Positions 6,470-11,660 of a stretch of DNA of 11,660 nucleotides are shown in pieces. Source of the stretch: Phycisphaerae bacterium (GTDB taxonomy: Bacteria > Planctomycetota > Phycisphaerae > JAJVII01); NCBI GenBank assembly GCA_028706835.1, contig JAQTVL010000076.1, positions 1 through 11,660 of the forward strand. Direction: 5' to 3'. Position 1 is the stretch's first letter, and each line of letters opens with the position of its first letter. The notes below the pieces were generated by a model. The model saw only the letters and a program-made list of their open reading frames with translations. It was not told the origin of the DNA and did not search any database. A program made the translations under genes and the position numbers.

Positions 6470-6541
6470 ATGATGCCAACGCTTCGGTTCTTTATCGCGG
6501 GGGTGGCCATACTGGCCCTTGCGGGGGAGGTGACCCTTTAG
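6470..6541 (+). CDS. possible 23-residue hydrophobic peptide
   Basis: A short frame starts with two ATGs in a row (6470 and 6473), preceded closely by GGAAG, and reads MMPTLRFFIAGVAILALAGE, then VTL and TAG. It looks like a signal peptide or a single membrane helix with one basic residue before the core. It may be a genuine small protein, a leader, or the surviving signal peptide of a lost gene. The rest of 6448-6683 holds only a promoter and a hairpin for the next gene. Size and the weak start make this tentative. Confidence 0.25.
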   Translation: MMPTLRFFIAGVAILALAGEVTL

Positions 6542-6582
6542 GGCCGGTGGGGGGCCGCACAAACGGTCGCGCGTTCGGCTGC

Positions 6583-6611
6583 TTGAGCTCCGACGACCGC
6601 GGGGGTATCCT
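6583..6611 (+). promoter_or_regulatory. candidate promoter for the lipoprotein gene
   Basis: TTGAGC (6583-6588) and TATCCT (6606-6611) match the -35 and -10 consensus at 4 of 6 each, with a 17-base spacer. Transcription would begin near 6618, leaving a leader of about 65 bases that contains the hairpin at 6630-6653. Confidence 0.4.
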
Positions 6612-6629
6612 CAAACGCGATGGCCACGC

Positions 6630-6653
6630 CCGCGAAGTACGCGGGGTTCGCGG
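6630..6653 (+). other. leader hairpin upstream of the lipoprotein gene
   Basis: CCGCGAA (6630-6636) and TTCGCGG (6647-6653) form a perfect 7-bp stem with a 10-base loop, 30 bases before the ATG. It would lie in the 5' leader if the promoter at 6583-6611 is used. It overlaps the end of the repeated 12-mer ATGGCCACGCCC (6620-6631). No T-tract follows, so it is not an obvious terminator. A role in mRNA stability or translation is possible but unproven. Confidence 0.35.
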
Positions 6654-6683
6654 CGACCCGCCAAGCAACGAAAGAGGCTGCAC

Positions 6684-7703
6684 ATGGTCAGCATGAAACG
6701 AGTCGCGATCCCGCTGGGCCTGTTCGTCATCGGCGTATTGCTGGCGGCTTGTGAGCAGAGCGGTTCGGGTGGGCCATATCAGCCACGCCCGCGCACCCCG
6801 GGCGGCCCCACCTCTCGGCCCGGCGTCCTGCCCGGCAAGTTGGACAAAGACGGCATGCTCATTCAGGTCTACGACATGCGCGACCTGCTGCACCCGTTGA
6901 CGGACTTCCGCGTGCCGAAGGCCACGACGCGGGGAGATGGCGGCATCTTCGGCGACGACGATGCCGCCGAATCGCCCGAGGACTCGGCGGATGCTGAACG
7001 CCGCGCCAAGGTTGCCAGCTTCCTCAACATGCTGCGGGCAACGGTTCTTCCGGACAGTTGGCCGCCCGGCGGCAAGGCCAACGTGATCGAGACCGATGGC
7101 CTGCTTGTCGTCAAGCAGACCCCGGAAGGGCATCGCCAACTTACGCATCTGCTGGCGGAATTGCGCGACCACTCCGGCGTGCAGATCACCGTCGAGTTGC
7201 GGGCGCTGGTCATGCCGGCCGACAAACTGCGAGGCCTGTGGCGGGAGCCGCCGCCCTGCCTGTCCGACAAAGACGCCGCCCGGGTGGAAGAGGACGTGCT
7301 AAAGGATAAGCGGGCGTCGAGTGCCGCGCGACTGCGGCTGACGCTGCTCGACGGCCACCTGGCCTGGATTCTGGTCCAGAGGGAGTGGAGTGCGGCCTTT
7401 CCCCTGCCGCCCCTGGCTGAACGCGACCCGCTGCGGCCGGACGCATATCTATTCGGTGCGCGTGCGACGGCCTCCCCGCAACGCGATCGAGTCACGCTGT
7501 CTGTCAAGGTCACCACCGATCGCTACGCCGTGACAACTCAGTGGGAAGGGCTGGACCCGATGCGGTCCGAGCGTTGGCAGGAGATCGTCGGAACATCACG
7601 GGTGCCCGACAAGCATTTCGCCGTCTGGACGTTGATCGACGGTCCCCGAGGCCTGTTGCTGCTGATCCGCCCGCAGATCATCGAGCCAAGAGAGGACCAG
7701 TAG
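6684..7703 (+). CDS. lipoprotein with a secretin-type N-domain-like module, 339 residues
   Basis: The ATG at 6684 follows AGAGG (6673-6677) at 6 bases. The N-terminus is a lipoprotein signal: VSMKR, hydrophobic core, then the lipobox LAAC with C23 as the lipidated residue. A linker rich in G, P and S follows to about residue 50. Residues 59-178 resemble the small N-domains of planctomycete secretin-like (type II/III secretion) proteins: QVYDMRDLL, an acidic variable insert with GDDDAAE, a helix ending in RATVLPDSWPPGG, then LLVVKQTPEGHRQLTHLLAEL followed by a strand QITVELRALV. The C-terminal 160 residues show beta-strand patterns but not the secretin barrel. It therefore cannot form a secretin pore alone. 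It may be a pilotin-like, accessory or decayed component. It converges on the zinc-ribbon gene. Lipoprotein status is strong; the domain call is moderate. Confidence 0.85.
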   Translation: MVSMKRVAIPLGLFVIGVLLAACEQSGSGGPYQPRPRTPGGPTSRPGVLPGKLDKDGMLIQVYDMRDLLHPLTDFRVPKATTRGDGGIFGDDDAAESPEDSADAERRAKVASFLNMLRATVLPDSWPPGGKANVIETDGLLVVKQTPEGHRQLTHLLAELRDHSGVQITVELRALVMPADKLRGLWREPPPCLSDKDAARVEEDVLKDKRASSAARLRLTLLDGHLAWILVQREWSAAFPLPPLAERDPLRPDAYLFGARATASPQRDRVTLSVKVTTDRYAVTTQWEGLDPMRSERWQEIVGTSRVPDKHFAVWTLIDGPRGLLLLIRPQIIEPREDQ

Positions 7704-7791
7704 TGTAGGCGGCAGGAGTCTTTGCTGACGAGACTGACCGAAAGACGGGGACGGAAAGAAGGGCGAGATGCACATGCCGCGCACTGCGAAA

Positions 7792-8190
7792 TCATATCTT
7801 CTGCCCCGGCACGGCCAACTCGTACAGTCCCCCCGGGGCGCGGCGTAGCGAACCCTGCGTCACCAGGGCCTCCCACACTTCCGCGGGGAATTCGTCCGGC
7901 GGCTTGATGCCCAGGCCGGCGCCCAGTTGCTTGCCGCTGCTGAACGGGCCGTGGCCGAGTTGCGATTCGTCGTCGAGCTGCGTCAGCCGGACACGCTTGT
8001 TGAACGCTTTGAGCGCCTCCGCCAGCAATTCCGGCGGGAAGGTCTTGGTTTCGATGGCCAGGCCGGCGTCGCTCTGCTGCGGCACGACGAACATGGCGCC
8101 GCAGCCGGGGCACTTGCCCCGCCGGCCTCGCAGGGAGTCCATGATGTCGATGGTCTTCTTGCAGCCCGGGCAGGCGAAGCGGATGGACAT
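7792..8190 (-). CDS. small zinc-ribbon protein, 132 residues
   Basis: The protein opens with a zinc ribbon: ACPGC (C7, C10) and KCPGC (C27, C30), spaced like zinc fingers common at the N-terminus of planctomycete proteins. The remaining 100 residues are soluble and mixed in charge. The last 35 (PPDEFPAEVWEALVTQGSLR and onward) suggest a small alpha/beta end. I set the start at the ATG at 8190 because GGAG (8200-8197) lies 6 bases upstream; an in-frame TTG at 8202 would overlap that site. It is the last gene of the minus-strand run after the apgM-like gene, 87 bases downstream across repeat element B. It ends 88 bases from the convergent lipoprotein gene; that gap shows only weak stems. Function is unknown; metal binding is inferred from the four cysteines. 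Confidence 0.8.
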   Translation of the reverse strand: MSIRFACPGCKKTIDIMDSLRGRRGKCPGCGAMFVVPQQSDAGLAIETKTFPPELLAEALKAFNKRVRLTQLDDESQLGHGPFSSGKQLGAGLGIKPPDEFPAEVWEALVTQGSLRRAPGGLYELAVPGQKI

Positions 8191-8210
8191 GGACGGCTCC
8201 AACTAAGACA

Positions 8211-8268
8211 GGGGTCGAGGACTGGGGGAATCCGAATTCCCAGCCCCCGATCCCCGGCCCCCAGCCCC
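8211..8268. repeat. repeat element B: inverted arms of G-rich heptads (about GGGGCTG)
   Basis: Plus-strand words GGGGTCG (8211), AGGACTG (8218) and GGGGAAT (8225) run in register. After two bases the opposite arm, read on the minus strand, gives GGGGCTG (8268-8262), GGGGCCG, GGGATCG, GGGGCTG and GGAATTC (down to 8234) without a gap. The arms can pair imperfectly around the GAATTC centre. It fills most of the 87-base spacer between the apgM-like stop and the zinc-ribbon start. The period of 7 is exact across 58 bases except for two bases at the centre. Confidence 0.75.
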
Positions 8269-8277
8269 TTCTTTTCG

Positions 8278-9477
8278 TCACCGCTCTTTCAGAAAATATT
8301 CCATCAGGTCGCAGCCGCGGGATATGTTCAGGTCGCTACGGGCGGCTGACGCCTCGTCGAACGGCAGGCTGATCACCGCCGCAATGCCCGACCCGGCCAG
8401 CAGCCAGGGGACCGGTTCGTCGGTGTGGGAGCGGGTACGGATCGGCGTCGGGTGGTCCGGCAGGACGAGGATCCGCCAGCCGGAGGTCTGGAAGCTGGCC
8501 AGCTTGTCGGCCAGCGGGCCGACGATGTTCGCGTCGATCGCCTCGATCGCCTCGATCTTGCCGCGGACGTTGGCGTTGTGGCCGGCTTCGTCCGGGGCCT
8601 CGACGTGCACCAGCACCAGGTCGTAATGATCCAGGGCCTCGATGGCGGCTGCGCCCTTGCCCGCGTAATTCGTGTCCAGATAGCCCGTCGCGCCGGGGAC
8701 CTCGATCACCGGCCAGCCGATCAGCTTGGCGATCCCGCGGACCAGGTCCACGGCGGTGATGGCGCAGCCGCGCACGCCGAACCGCTCCTGGAAGCTGGTC
8801 AGTTGCGGCTGTTGCCCCTGGCCCCACAGCCAGATGGCGGTGGCGGGGTTCTCGCCGAGGTCCCGCCGGACGCGGTTGATCTCGTGGTTGGCCAGCACGT
8901 CCGTCGCCCGGTTCATCAGCGTCTTGAGCACGTCGCTGCCGGGCCCGCGCGGTTCGCTGCCGGCGATCGGCTGGGCGAGAAGGTCGTGCGGGGGGACGGT
9001 CGTCGCGCTCATCGGCTCGCGGCAGTCGCGGAAGACGACCAGGTGGCGATACGACACGCCTGGGAAGAACTGCACCTTCGCCCCGCCGAGCTGCCGGGCG
9101 AGTTCGTCGATCAGGGCCTTCGCCTCGGCGCTGGAGATATGCCCAGCCGAGTAGTCCTCCATCACCCCGTCGATCACGGTGACGAAGTTGCAGCGGAAGA
9201 CCCAGTCGTTCGGGCCCAGCTCGATGCCCTGGGCCGCAGCCTCCAGCGGCGCCCGCCCGGGGTAGTTCTTCTTCGGGTCGTAGCCAAGCACCGACAGAAT
9301 GGCCACGTCGGAGCCGAGCGGCATGCCCTTGGGGATGTTCCGCGTGGTGCCGACCTTGCCGGAGCGGGCCAGGCGATTGCAGTTCGGTATGTTCGCGGCC
9401 TGGAGCGGCGTCTTGCCCTCGAGTTCGTCGAGCGGCAGGTCCGCGGCGCCGTCCATGATGATAATGGCGGATTTCAT
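8278..9477 (-). CDS. ApgM-family (cofactor-independent phosphoglycerate mutase-like) protein, probable non-orthologous homoserine kinase
   Basis: The 399-residue product belongs to the alkaline-phosphatase superfamily, archaeal-type iPGM branch. Metal and catalytic motifs are intact: MDGAADLPL (8-16, D9), PLGSDVAILSVLGYDP (53-68, S56 as the phospho-acceptor serine), AGHISSAEAKALIDEL (111-126), HVEAPDEAGHNA (291-302), LPDHPTPIRTRSHTDEPVPW (339-358). It lies directly downstream of homoserine dehydrogenase on the same strand. A subfamily of ApgM-like proteins found beside threonine-pathway genes in genomes lacking ordinary homoserine kinase has been proposed to make O-phosphohomoserine; that fits better here than glycolysis. 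The start ATG at 9477 has GGTGA (9491-9487) about 9 bases upstream, inside repeat element C. Family membership is near certain; the substrate is an inference from neighbours. Confidence 0.92.
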   Translation of the reverse strand: MKSAIIIMDGAADLPLDELEGKTPLQAANIPNCNRLARSGKVGTTRNIPKGMPLGSDVAILSVLGYDPKKNYPGRAPLEAAAQGIELGPNDWVFRCNFVTVIDGVMEDYSAGHISSAEAKALIDELARQLGGAKVQFFPGVSYRHLVVFRDCREPMSATTVPPHDLLAQPIAGSEPRGPGSDVLKTLMNRATDVLANHEINRVRRDLGENPATAIWLWGQGQQPQLTSFQERFGVRGCAITAVDLVRGIAKLIGWPVIEVPGATGYLDTNYAGKGAAAIEALDHYDLVLVHVEAPDEAGHNANVRGKIEAIEAIDANIVGPLADKLASFQTSGWRILVLPDHPTPIRTRSHTDEPVPWLLAGSGIAAVISLPFDEASAARSDLNISRGCDLMEYFLKER

Positions 9478-9486
9478 AAGAAGCTT

Positions 9487-9581
9487 TCACCACTCAGCGG
9501 TCAGCGGTCAGCAACACCCAAAGAATGTTACCCGAAGTTCGGGATAAAGTCCTTACCTGACTGCTGAATGCTGAACGCTGA
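9487..9581. repeat. repeat element C: inverted arms of TCAGCRK heptads in the hom-apgM spacer
   Basis: On the plus strand, four in-register words begin at 9487: TCACCAC, TCAGCGG, TCAGCGG, TCAGCAA. On the minus strand four more begin at 9581: TCAGCGT, TCAGCAT, TCAGCAG, TCAGGTA (to 9554). Aligned arm to arm, 18 of 21 bases agree, so the transcript could form an imperfect stem of about 21 bp. A second small inverted repeat, CCCGAA/TTCGGG with a one-base centre (9531-9543), sits between the arms. The element begins 3 bases after the hom stop and ends 9 bases before the apgM-like ATG. It also carries that gene's likely ribosome-binding site. Confidence 0.8.
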
Positions 9582-9584
9582 CAG

Positions 9585-10928
9585 CTATTCTTTCCTGTTC
9601 CACTCGTCGCCCGCGTCGATGCCCTCCGCCGGCAGGTCGATCACCCGCAGCCAGGCGGTCGCCGCCTTGGTCACCGGCAGCCGGTCGATCTCGTCGACGG
9701 CCGCACGCAGGTCGCCCTCGCGGGCACGGTGGGTCGTAATCACCACGTTCACCGGGCCGGTCAGCGGCACTTCCTTCTGAAGCACGCTGGACAGGCTGAT
9801 CTGGTGGCTGCCCAGGATGCGCGTCACCTGCGCCATGACGCCGGGCTGATCGGCCACCTGGAGCCGCAGATAGAACCGGCTGACCAGGTTATCGGTGCTG
9901 ACGATCTGGGCGGGGCGTGTCTTGCCGGGCCAGATCTTGAGCGACTGGAACCGCCGTCGCGCGTGGCCGATCGCGACGTCGACCAGGTCGCTGACGACGG
10001 CGCTGGCGGTGGGGCTCTGACCGGCGCCCCGGCCATACATCAGCACGTGCCCGACCGCGTGGCCGAACATCGAGATCGCGTTGAACGGCCCGTCCACGCT
10101 GGCCAGCGGGTTGTCCTTGGCCACCAGGCAGGGGTGGACCCGCAGGCTCAGCCGGCGGTCGCTCATGCGCTCGGCGACGGCCAGCATCTTGATGACGTAA
10201 CCGAGTTGGCGGGCGTTGACGATCTCGTCGAGTTGCAGGCCGCGGATGCCCTCGATGCGGATGCGGTCGAAGGCGATGTCCTCGCCGAAGGCCAGCCCTG
10301 CCAGAATCGCGATCTTGTGCGCCGCGTCGATGCCGTCGACGTCGTAGGTGGGGTCGGCCTCGGCGTAACCGGCCGCCTGGGCCTCCGCCAGCGCCTGCTC
10401 GTACGGCTTATTGGCGCCGGTCATCTCGGTCAGGATGTAGTTGGCCGTGCCGTTGAGGATGGCGTAGATCGCCCGAATGCGGTTGGCCACCAGGCCGTCG
10501 CGCAGGCCCAGGATCACCGGCACGCCGCCGGCCACCGCCGCCTCGAAGCCGATGCAACTGTCGGTGCTGTGGGCCAGCGGAAACAGTTCCCCGCCGTGCC
10601 GGGCGAGCATGGCCTTGTTCGCGGTGACCAGGGCCTTGCCGGCGGATAGCGCGGCCTTGGAGCATTCCAAGGCGAACGTCGTGCCGCCGATGAGTTCGAC
10701 AACGATGCCGACGTCTTTGTCGGCGAGGATCGGGTCCATCGACGTGACCCACTTGGCGCCGGTCAGCGCCACCCGGGCCTTCGGGTTGGCCTGGAGCGCC
10801 AGCACGTAGCGGACGTCGAATCGCAGCCCGGTGCGCTGGGCGAGGAATTCAGCGTCCTCGGTCAGCATGCGCACGACGCCGCTGCCGACAGTGCCGCAGC
10901 CGAGAAGAGCAATGGGGACGGTCTGCAT
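9585..10928 (-). CDS. hom: homoserine dehydrogenase with C-terminal ACT domain
   Basis: The 447-residue protein reduces aspartate semialdehyde to homoserine with NAD(P)H in the pathway to threonine and methionine. It opens with a Rossmann fold, LLGCGTVGSGVV (8-19). The core has VTANKAMLARHGGELF (101-116, K105), FEAAVAGGVPVI (128-139), AILNGTANYILTEM (156-169) and ADPTYDVDGIDAAHKIAILA (191-210, K205). An ACT domain (about 352-425, beginning YLRLQVADQPGVMAQVTRIL) suggests feedback control, usually by threonine. It is a monofunctional enzyme with no aspartokinase part. The ATG at 10928 lies 2 bases after the stop of the upstream 90-residue gene. GAGGA, about 9-10 bases upstream, is formed by the last codons of that gene, so translation is probably coupled. 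The apgM-like gene follows after element C. Confidence 0.97.
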   Translation of the reverse strand: MQTVPIALLGCGTVGSGVVRMLTEDAEFLAQRTGLRFDVRYVLALQANPKARVALTGAKWVTSMDPILADKDVGIVVELIGGTTFALECSKAALSAGKALVTANKAMLARHGGELFPLAHSTDSCIGFEAAVAGGVPVILGLRDGLVANRIRAIYAILNGTANYILTEMTGANKPYEQALAEAQAAGYAEADPTYDVDGIDAAHKIAILAGLAFGEDIAFDRIRIEGIRGLQLDEIVNARQLGYVIKMLAVAERMSDRRLSLRVHPCLVAKDNPLASVDGPFNAISMFGHAVGHVLMYGRGAGQSPTASAVVSDLVDVAIGHARRRFQSLKIWPGKTRPAQIVSTDNLVSRFYLRLQVADQPGVMAQVTRILGSHQISLSSVLQKEVPLTGPVNVVITTHRAREGDLRAAVDEIDRLPVTKAATAWLRVIDLPAEGIDAGDEWNRKE

Positions 10929-10930
10929 GA

Positions 10931-11203
10931 TTACTTGTCCTCAAGCGTGAGGATCATGCTGATACGCATCAGATCCTCCTTACGCTTGGAAAGGGCTTCC
11001 TCGGCAATTCGCCAGACCAGATCCTGTCGCTCTGAGTGCATCATCGACTTGAACTTCTGCGCAACGACGTAGACTCGATACATATCAAGACCAGGTATCT
11101 TTTCGGCTGCTACCTTCGCGGGAATGCCAAGGGTGCTCAGTCGCTCCTTCAGTCCCCCGACGAGTTGTTGGACGAAAGTTGGTTTGGTCTTCACAGAAGC
11201 CAT
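10931..11203 (-). CDS. 90-residue protein of unknown function, coupled to HEPN gene and hom
   Basis: The ATG at 11203 follows AAAGGAG at 8 bases, a strong site, so longer upstream starts are not needed. The start overlaps the end of the HEPN gene by 13 bases, and the stop is 2 bases before hom. The protein is a small alpha/beta fold without signal or membrane segment. Residues 40-90 (MYRVYVVAQKF, then MMHSERQDLVWRIAEEAL, then RISMILTL) show strand, helix, strand order. This resembles the second half of BolA-like proteins, where a strand is followed by an R-x-x-L-V helix and a final I-x-x-x-T-L strand. That similarity is weak and from pattern only. I do not recognise a named family with certainty. 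Confidence 0.8.
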   Translation of the reverse strand: MASVKTKPTFVQQLVGGLKERLSTLGIPAKVAAEKIPGLDMYRVYVVAQKFKSMMHSERQDLVWRIAEEALSKRKEDLMRISMILTLEDK

Positions 11204-11646
11204 TTTCGCAACTCCTTTATCTTGTCGAGGAAGACTCTCGCCTCTTCGCTGTTGGCATTGTATGGCGAGTAGCGGGCGTGAACAGTCCACCCGGCGCATA
11301 CTGATTTGAGCCACTGGACTAGGCGGTTGGATGTCCTCTGCTCGACTTCCGAGAGTGTGGCCTCAACCTCCGGCAGTCTGGCCAGTATTTCGTCCAGATT
11401 GTGCGAATGGTGACACAGTGACACGAGCCGTTGCTCTGCGGCAGGTCGTCCCTCGGCTGAGCCGGCATGCTGGAGCCAGGGGAATAGTTCCATCAGTTTG
11501 GCCTTGAGCAGGCACTCGATGACGAATCCGCCCAGATACATTGCTCCGTTTGCACGATCATTCCGGCGTGTGTCCCGCAAGGCCTCCGCGTCACCGAACC
11601 GCCTATCCGCCACGGTCCGAAACTGTCCCGGTCGCAATCGAACCAT
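11191..11646 (-). CDS. HEPN-domain protein, 151 residues
   Basis: The N-terminal half carries the typical HEPN helix pair: RFGDAEALRDT (16-26) and NGAMYLGGFVIECLLKAKLM (33-52), where G-x-x-I-E-C-x-L-K is the common family core. SHNLDEILARLPEV (81-94) corresponds to the usual G-H-D-L segment, and HARYSPYNANSEEARVFLDK (123-142) matches the W/ARYSP plus last helix. HEPN proteins are all-helical and many are RNases of toxin or defence systems. The R-x4-6-H RNase motif is not at its usual place in the last helix; RLVSLCHH (73-80) fits the spacing but lies in a loop. The ATG at 11646 has no clear Shine-Dalgarno, and the open frame continues to the window edge, so the real start may lie outside. The stop overlaps the start of the 90-residue gene. 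Confidence 0.8.
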   Translation of the reverse strand: MVRLRPGQFRTVADRRFGDAEALRDTRRNDRANGAMYLGGFVIECLLKAKLMELFPWLQHAGSAEGRPAAEQRLVSLCHHSHNLDEILARLPEVEATLSEVEQRTSNRLVQWLKSVCAGWTVHARYSPYNANSEEARVFLDKIKELRKWLL

Positions 11647-11660
11647 AGCGAAGATGTTCT

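Noticed and set aside
4813..6510. 565-codon open frame on the minus strand
   Set aside because: It is antisense to the whole aminotransferase gene and overlaps the ABC gene out of frame. No recognisable motif is present.
7704..7791. A fourth heptad element or terminator between the convergent lipoprotein and zinc-ribbon genes
   Set aside because: AAAGACGGG and AAAGAAGGG are 14 bases apart and GTCTTT/AAAGAC can pair, but there is no consistent 7-base register, no inverted array and no T-tract.
8278..9477. Plain glycolytic phosphoglycerate mutase
   Set aside because: Not excluded, but position directly after hom favours the proposed homoserine kinase subfamily. Sequence motifs alone cannot separate the two.
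8425..10649. Two long plus-strand open frames (8425-9567 and 9729-10649)
   Set aside because: They are antisense to the apgM-like and hom genes, both with full family motifs. They are shadows of GC-rich codon bias.
11191..11646. Standard HEPN-MNT toxin-antitoxin pair
   Set aside because: The adjacent 90-residue protein has no nucleotidyltransferase motif (no GSx10DxD-like pattern), and the HEPN RNase motif is not at its canonical position.

Overview
The window is GC-rich bacterial chromosome. It carries about ten protein genes, one tRNA, several gene remnants and three unusual intergenic repeat elements. The gene styles suggest a planctomycete-like bacterium, possibly a metagenome-derived Phycisphaerae relative. 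The pointers are a secreted lipoprotein with an orphan secretin-type N-domain, a small zinc-ribbon protein, an IVS-type four-helix-bundle protein and a PDZ-containing ABC half-transporter. This placement is an inference from style, not a phylogenetic result.

Layout, left to right. The first 28 bases hold the start of a minus-strand gene that runs off the edge. Bases 29-457 hold no intact gene, only a decayed PD40/TolB-type propeller fragment, a hairpin and a good promoter. A secreted protein of unknown function follows (458-1747, +). Bases 1748-2231 are a non-coding patch with REP-like hairpins, an NHL-like C-terminal remnant and a strong terminator. Next, on the minus strand, come a four-helix-bundle (23S rRNA IVS-type) protein, repeat element A, a terminator with a UUCG loop, tRNA-Pro(GGG) and a large MsbA-like ABC transporter with a PDZ domain in its first extracytoplasmic loop. 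Divergent from the transporter are a DegT/DnrJ/EryC1/StrS sugar aminotransferase and a lipoprotein on the plus strand. The rest (7792-11646) is a minus-strand cluster. In transcription order it runs: HEPN-domain protein, overlapping 90-residue protein, homoserine dehydrogenase with ACT domain, ApgM-family phosphoglycerate mutase-like protein, zinc-ribbon protein.

How the genes work together. Homoserine dehydrogenase followed by an ApgM-like protein is the context in which the ApgM-like subfamily has been proposed to act as a non-orthologous homoserine kinase, so this is probably part of the threonine pathway. The HEPN gene and the 90-residue gene overlap by 13 bases, and the latter stops 2 bases before hom, so all three are probably co-transcribed. 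The ABC exporter and the divergent aminotransferase could both serve envelope glycolipid or polysaccharide assembly, but only position suggests this.

The most unusual signal is a set of three intergenic elements (2644-2764, 8211-8268, 9487-9581). Each is built of degenerate 7-base words in two inverted arms. The word differs completely between elements (about GARAGTA, GGGGCTG and TCAGCRK), while the period of 7, the inverted arrangement and the position between tandem minus-strand genes are shared. One lies just upstream of the four-helix-bundle gene. Another fills the hom-apgM spacer and contains the likely Shine-Dalgarno of the apgM-like gene. I do not know a named element with this architecture.
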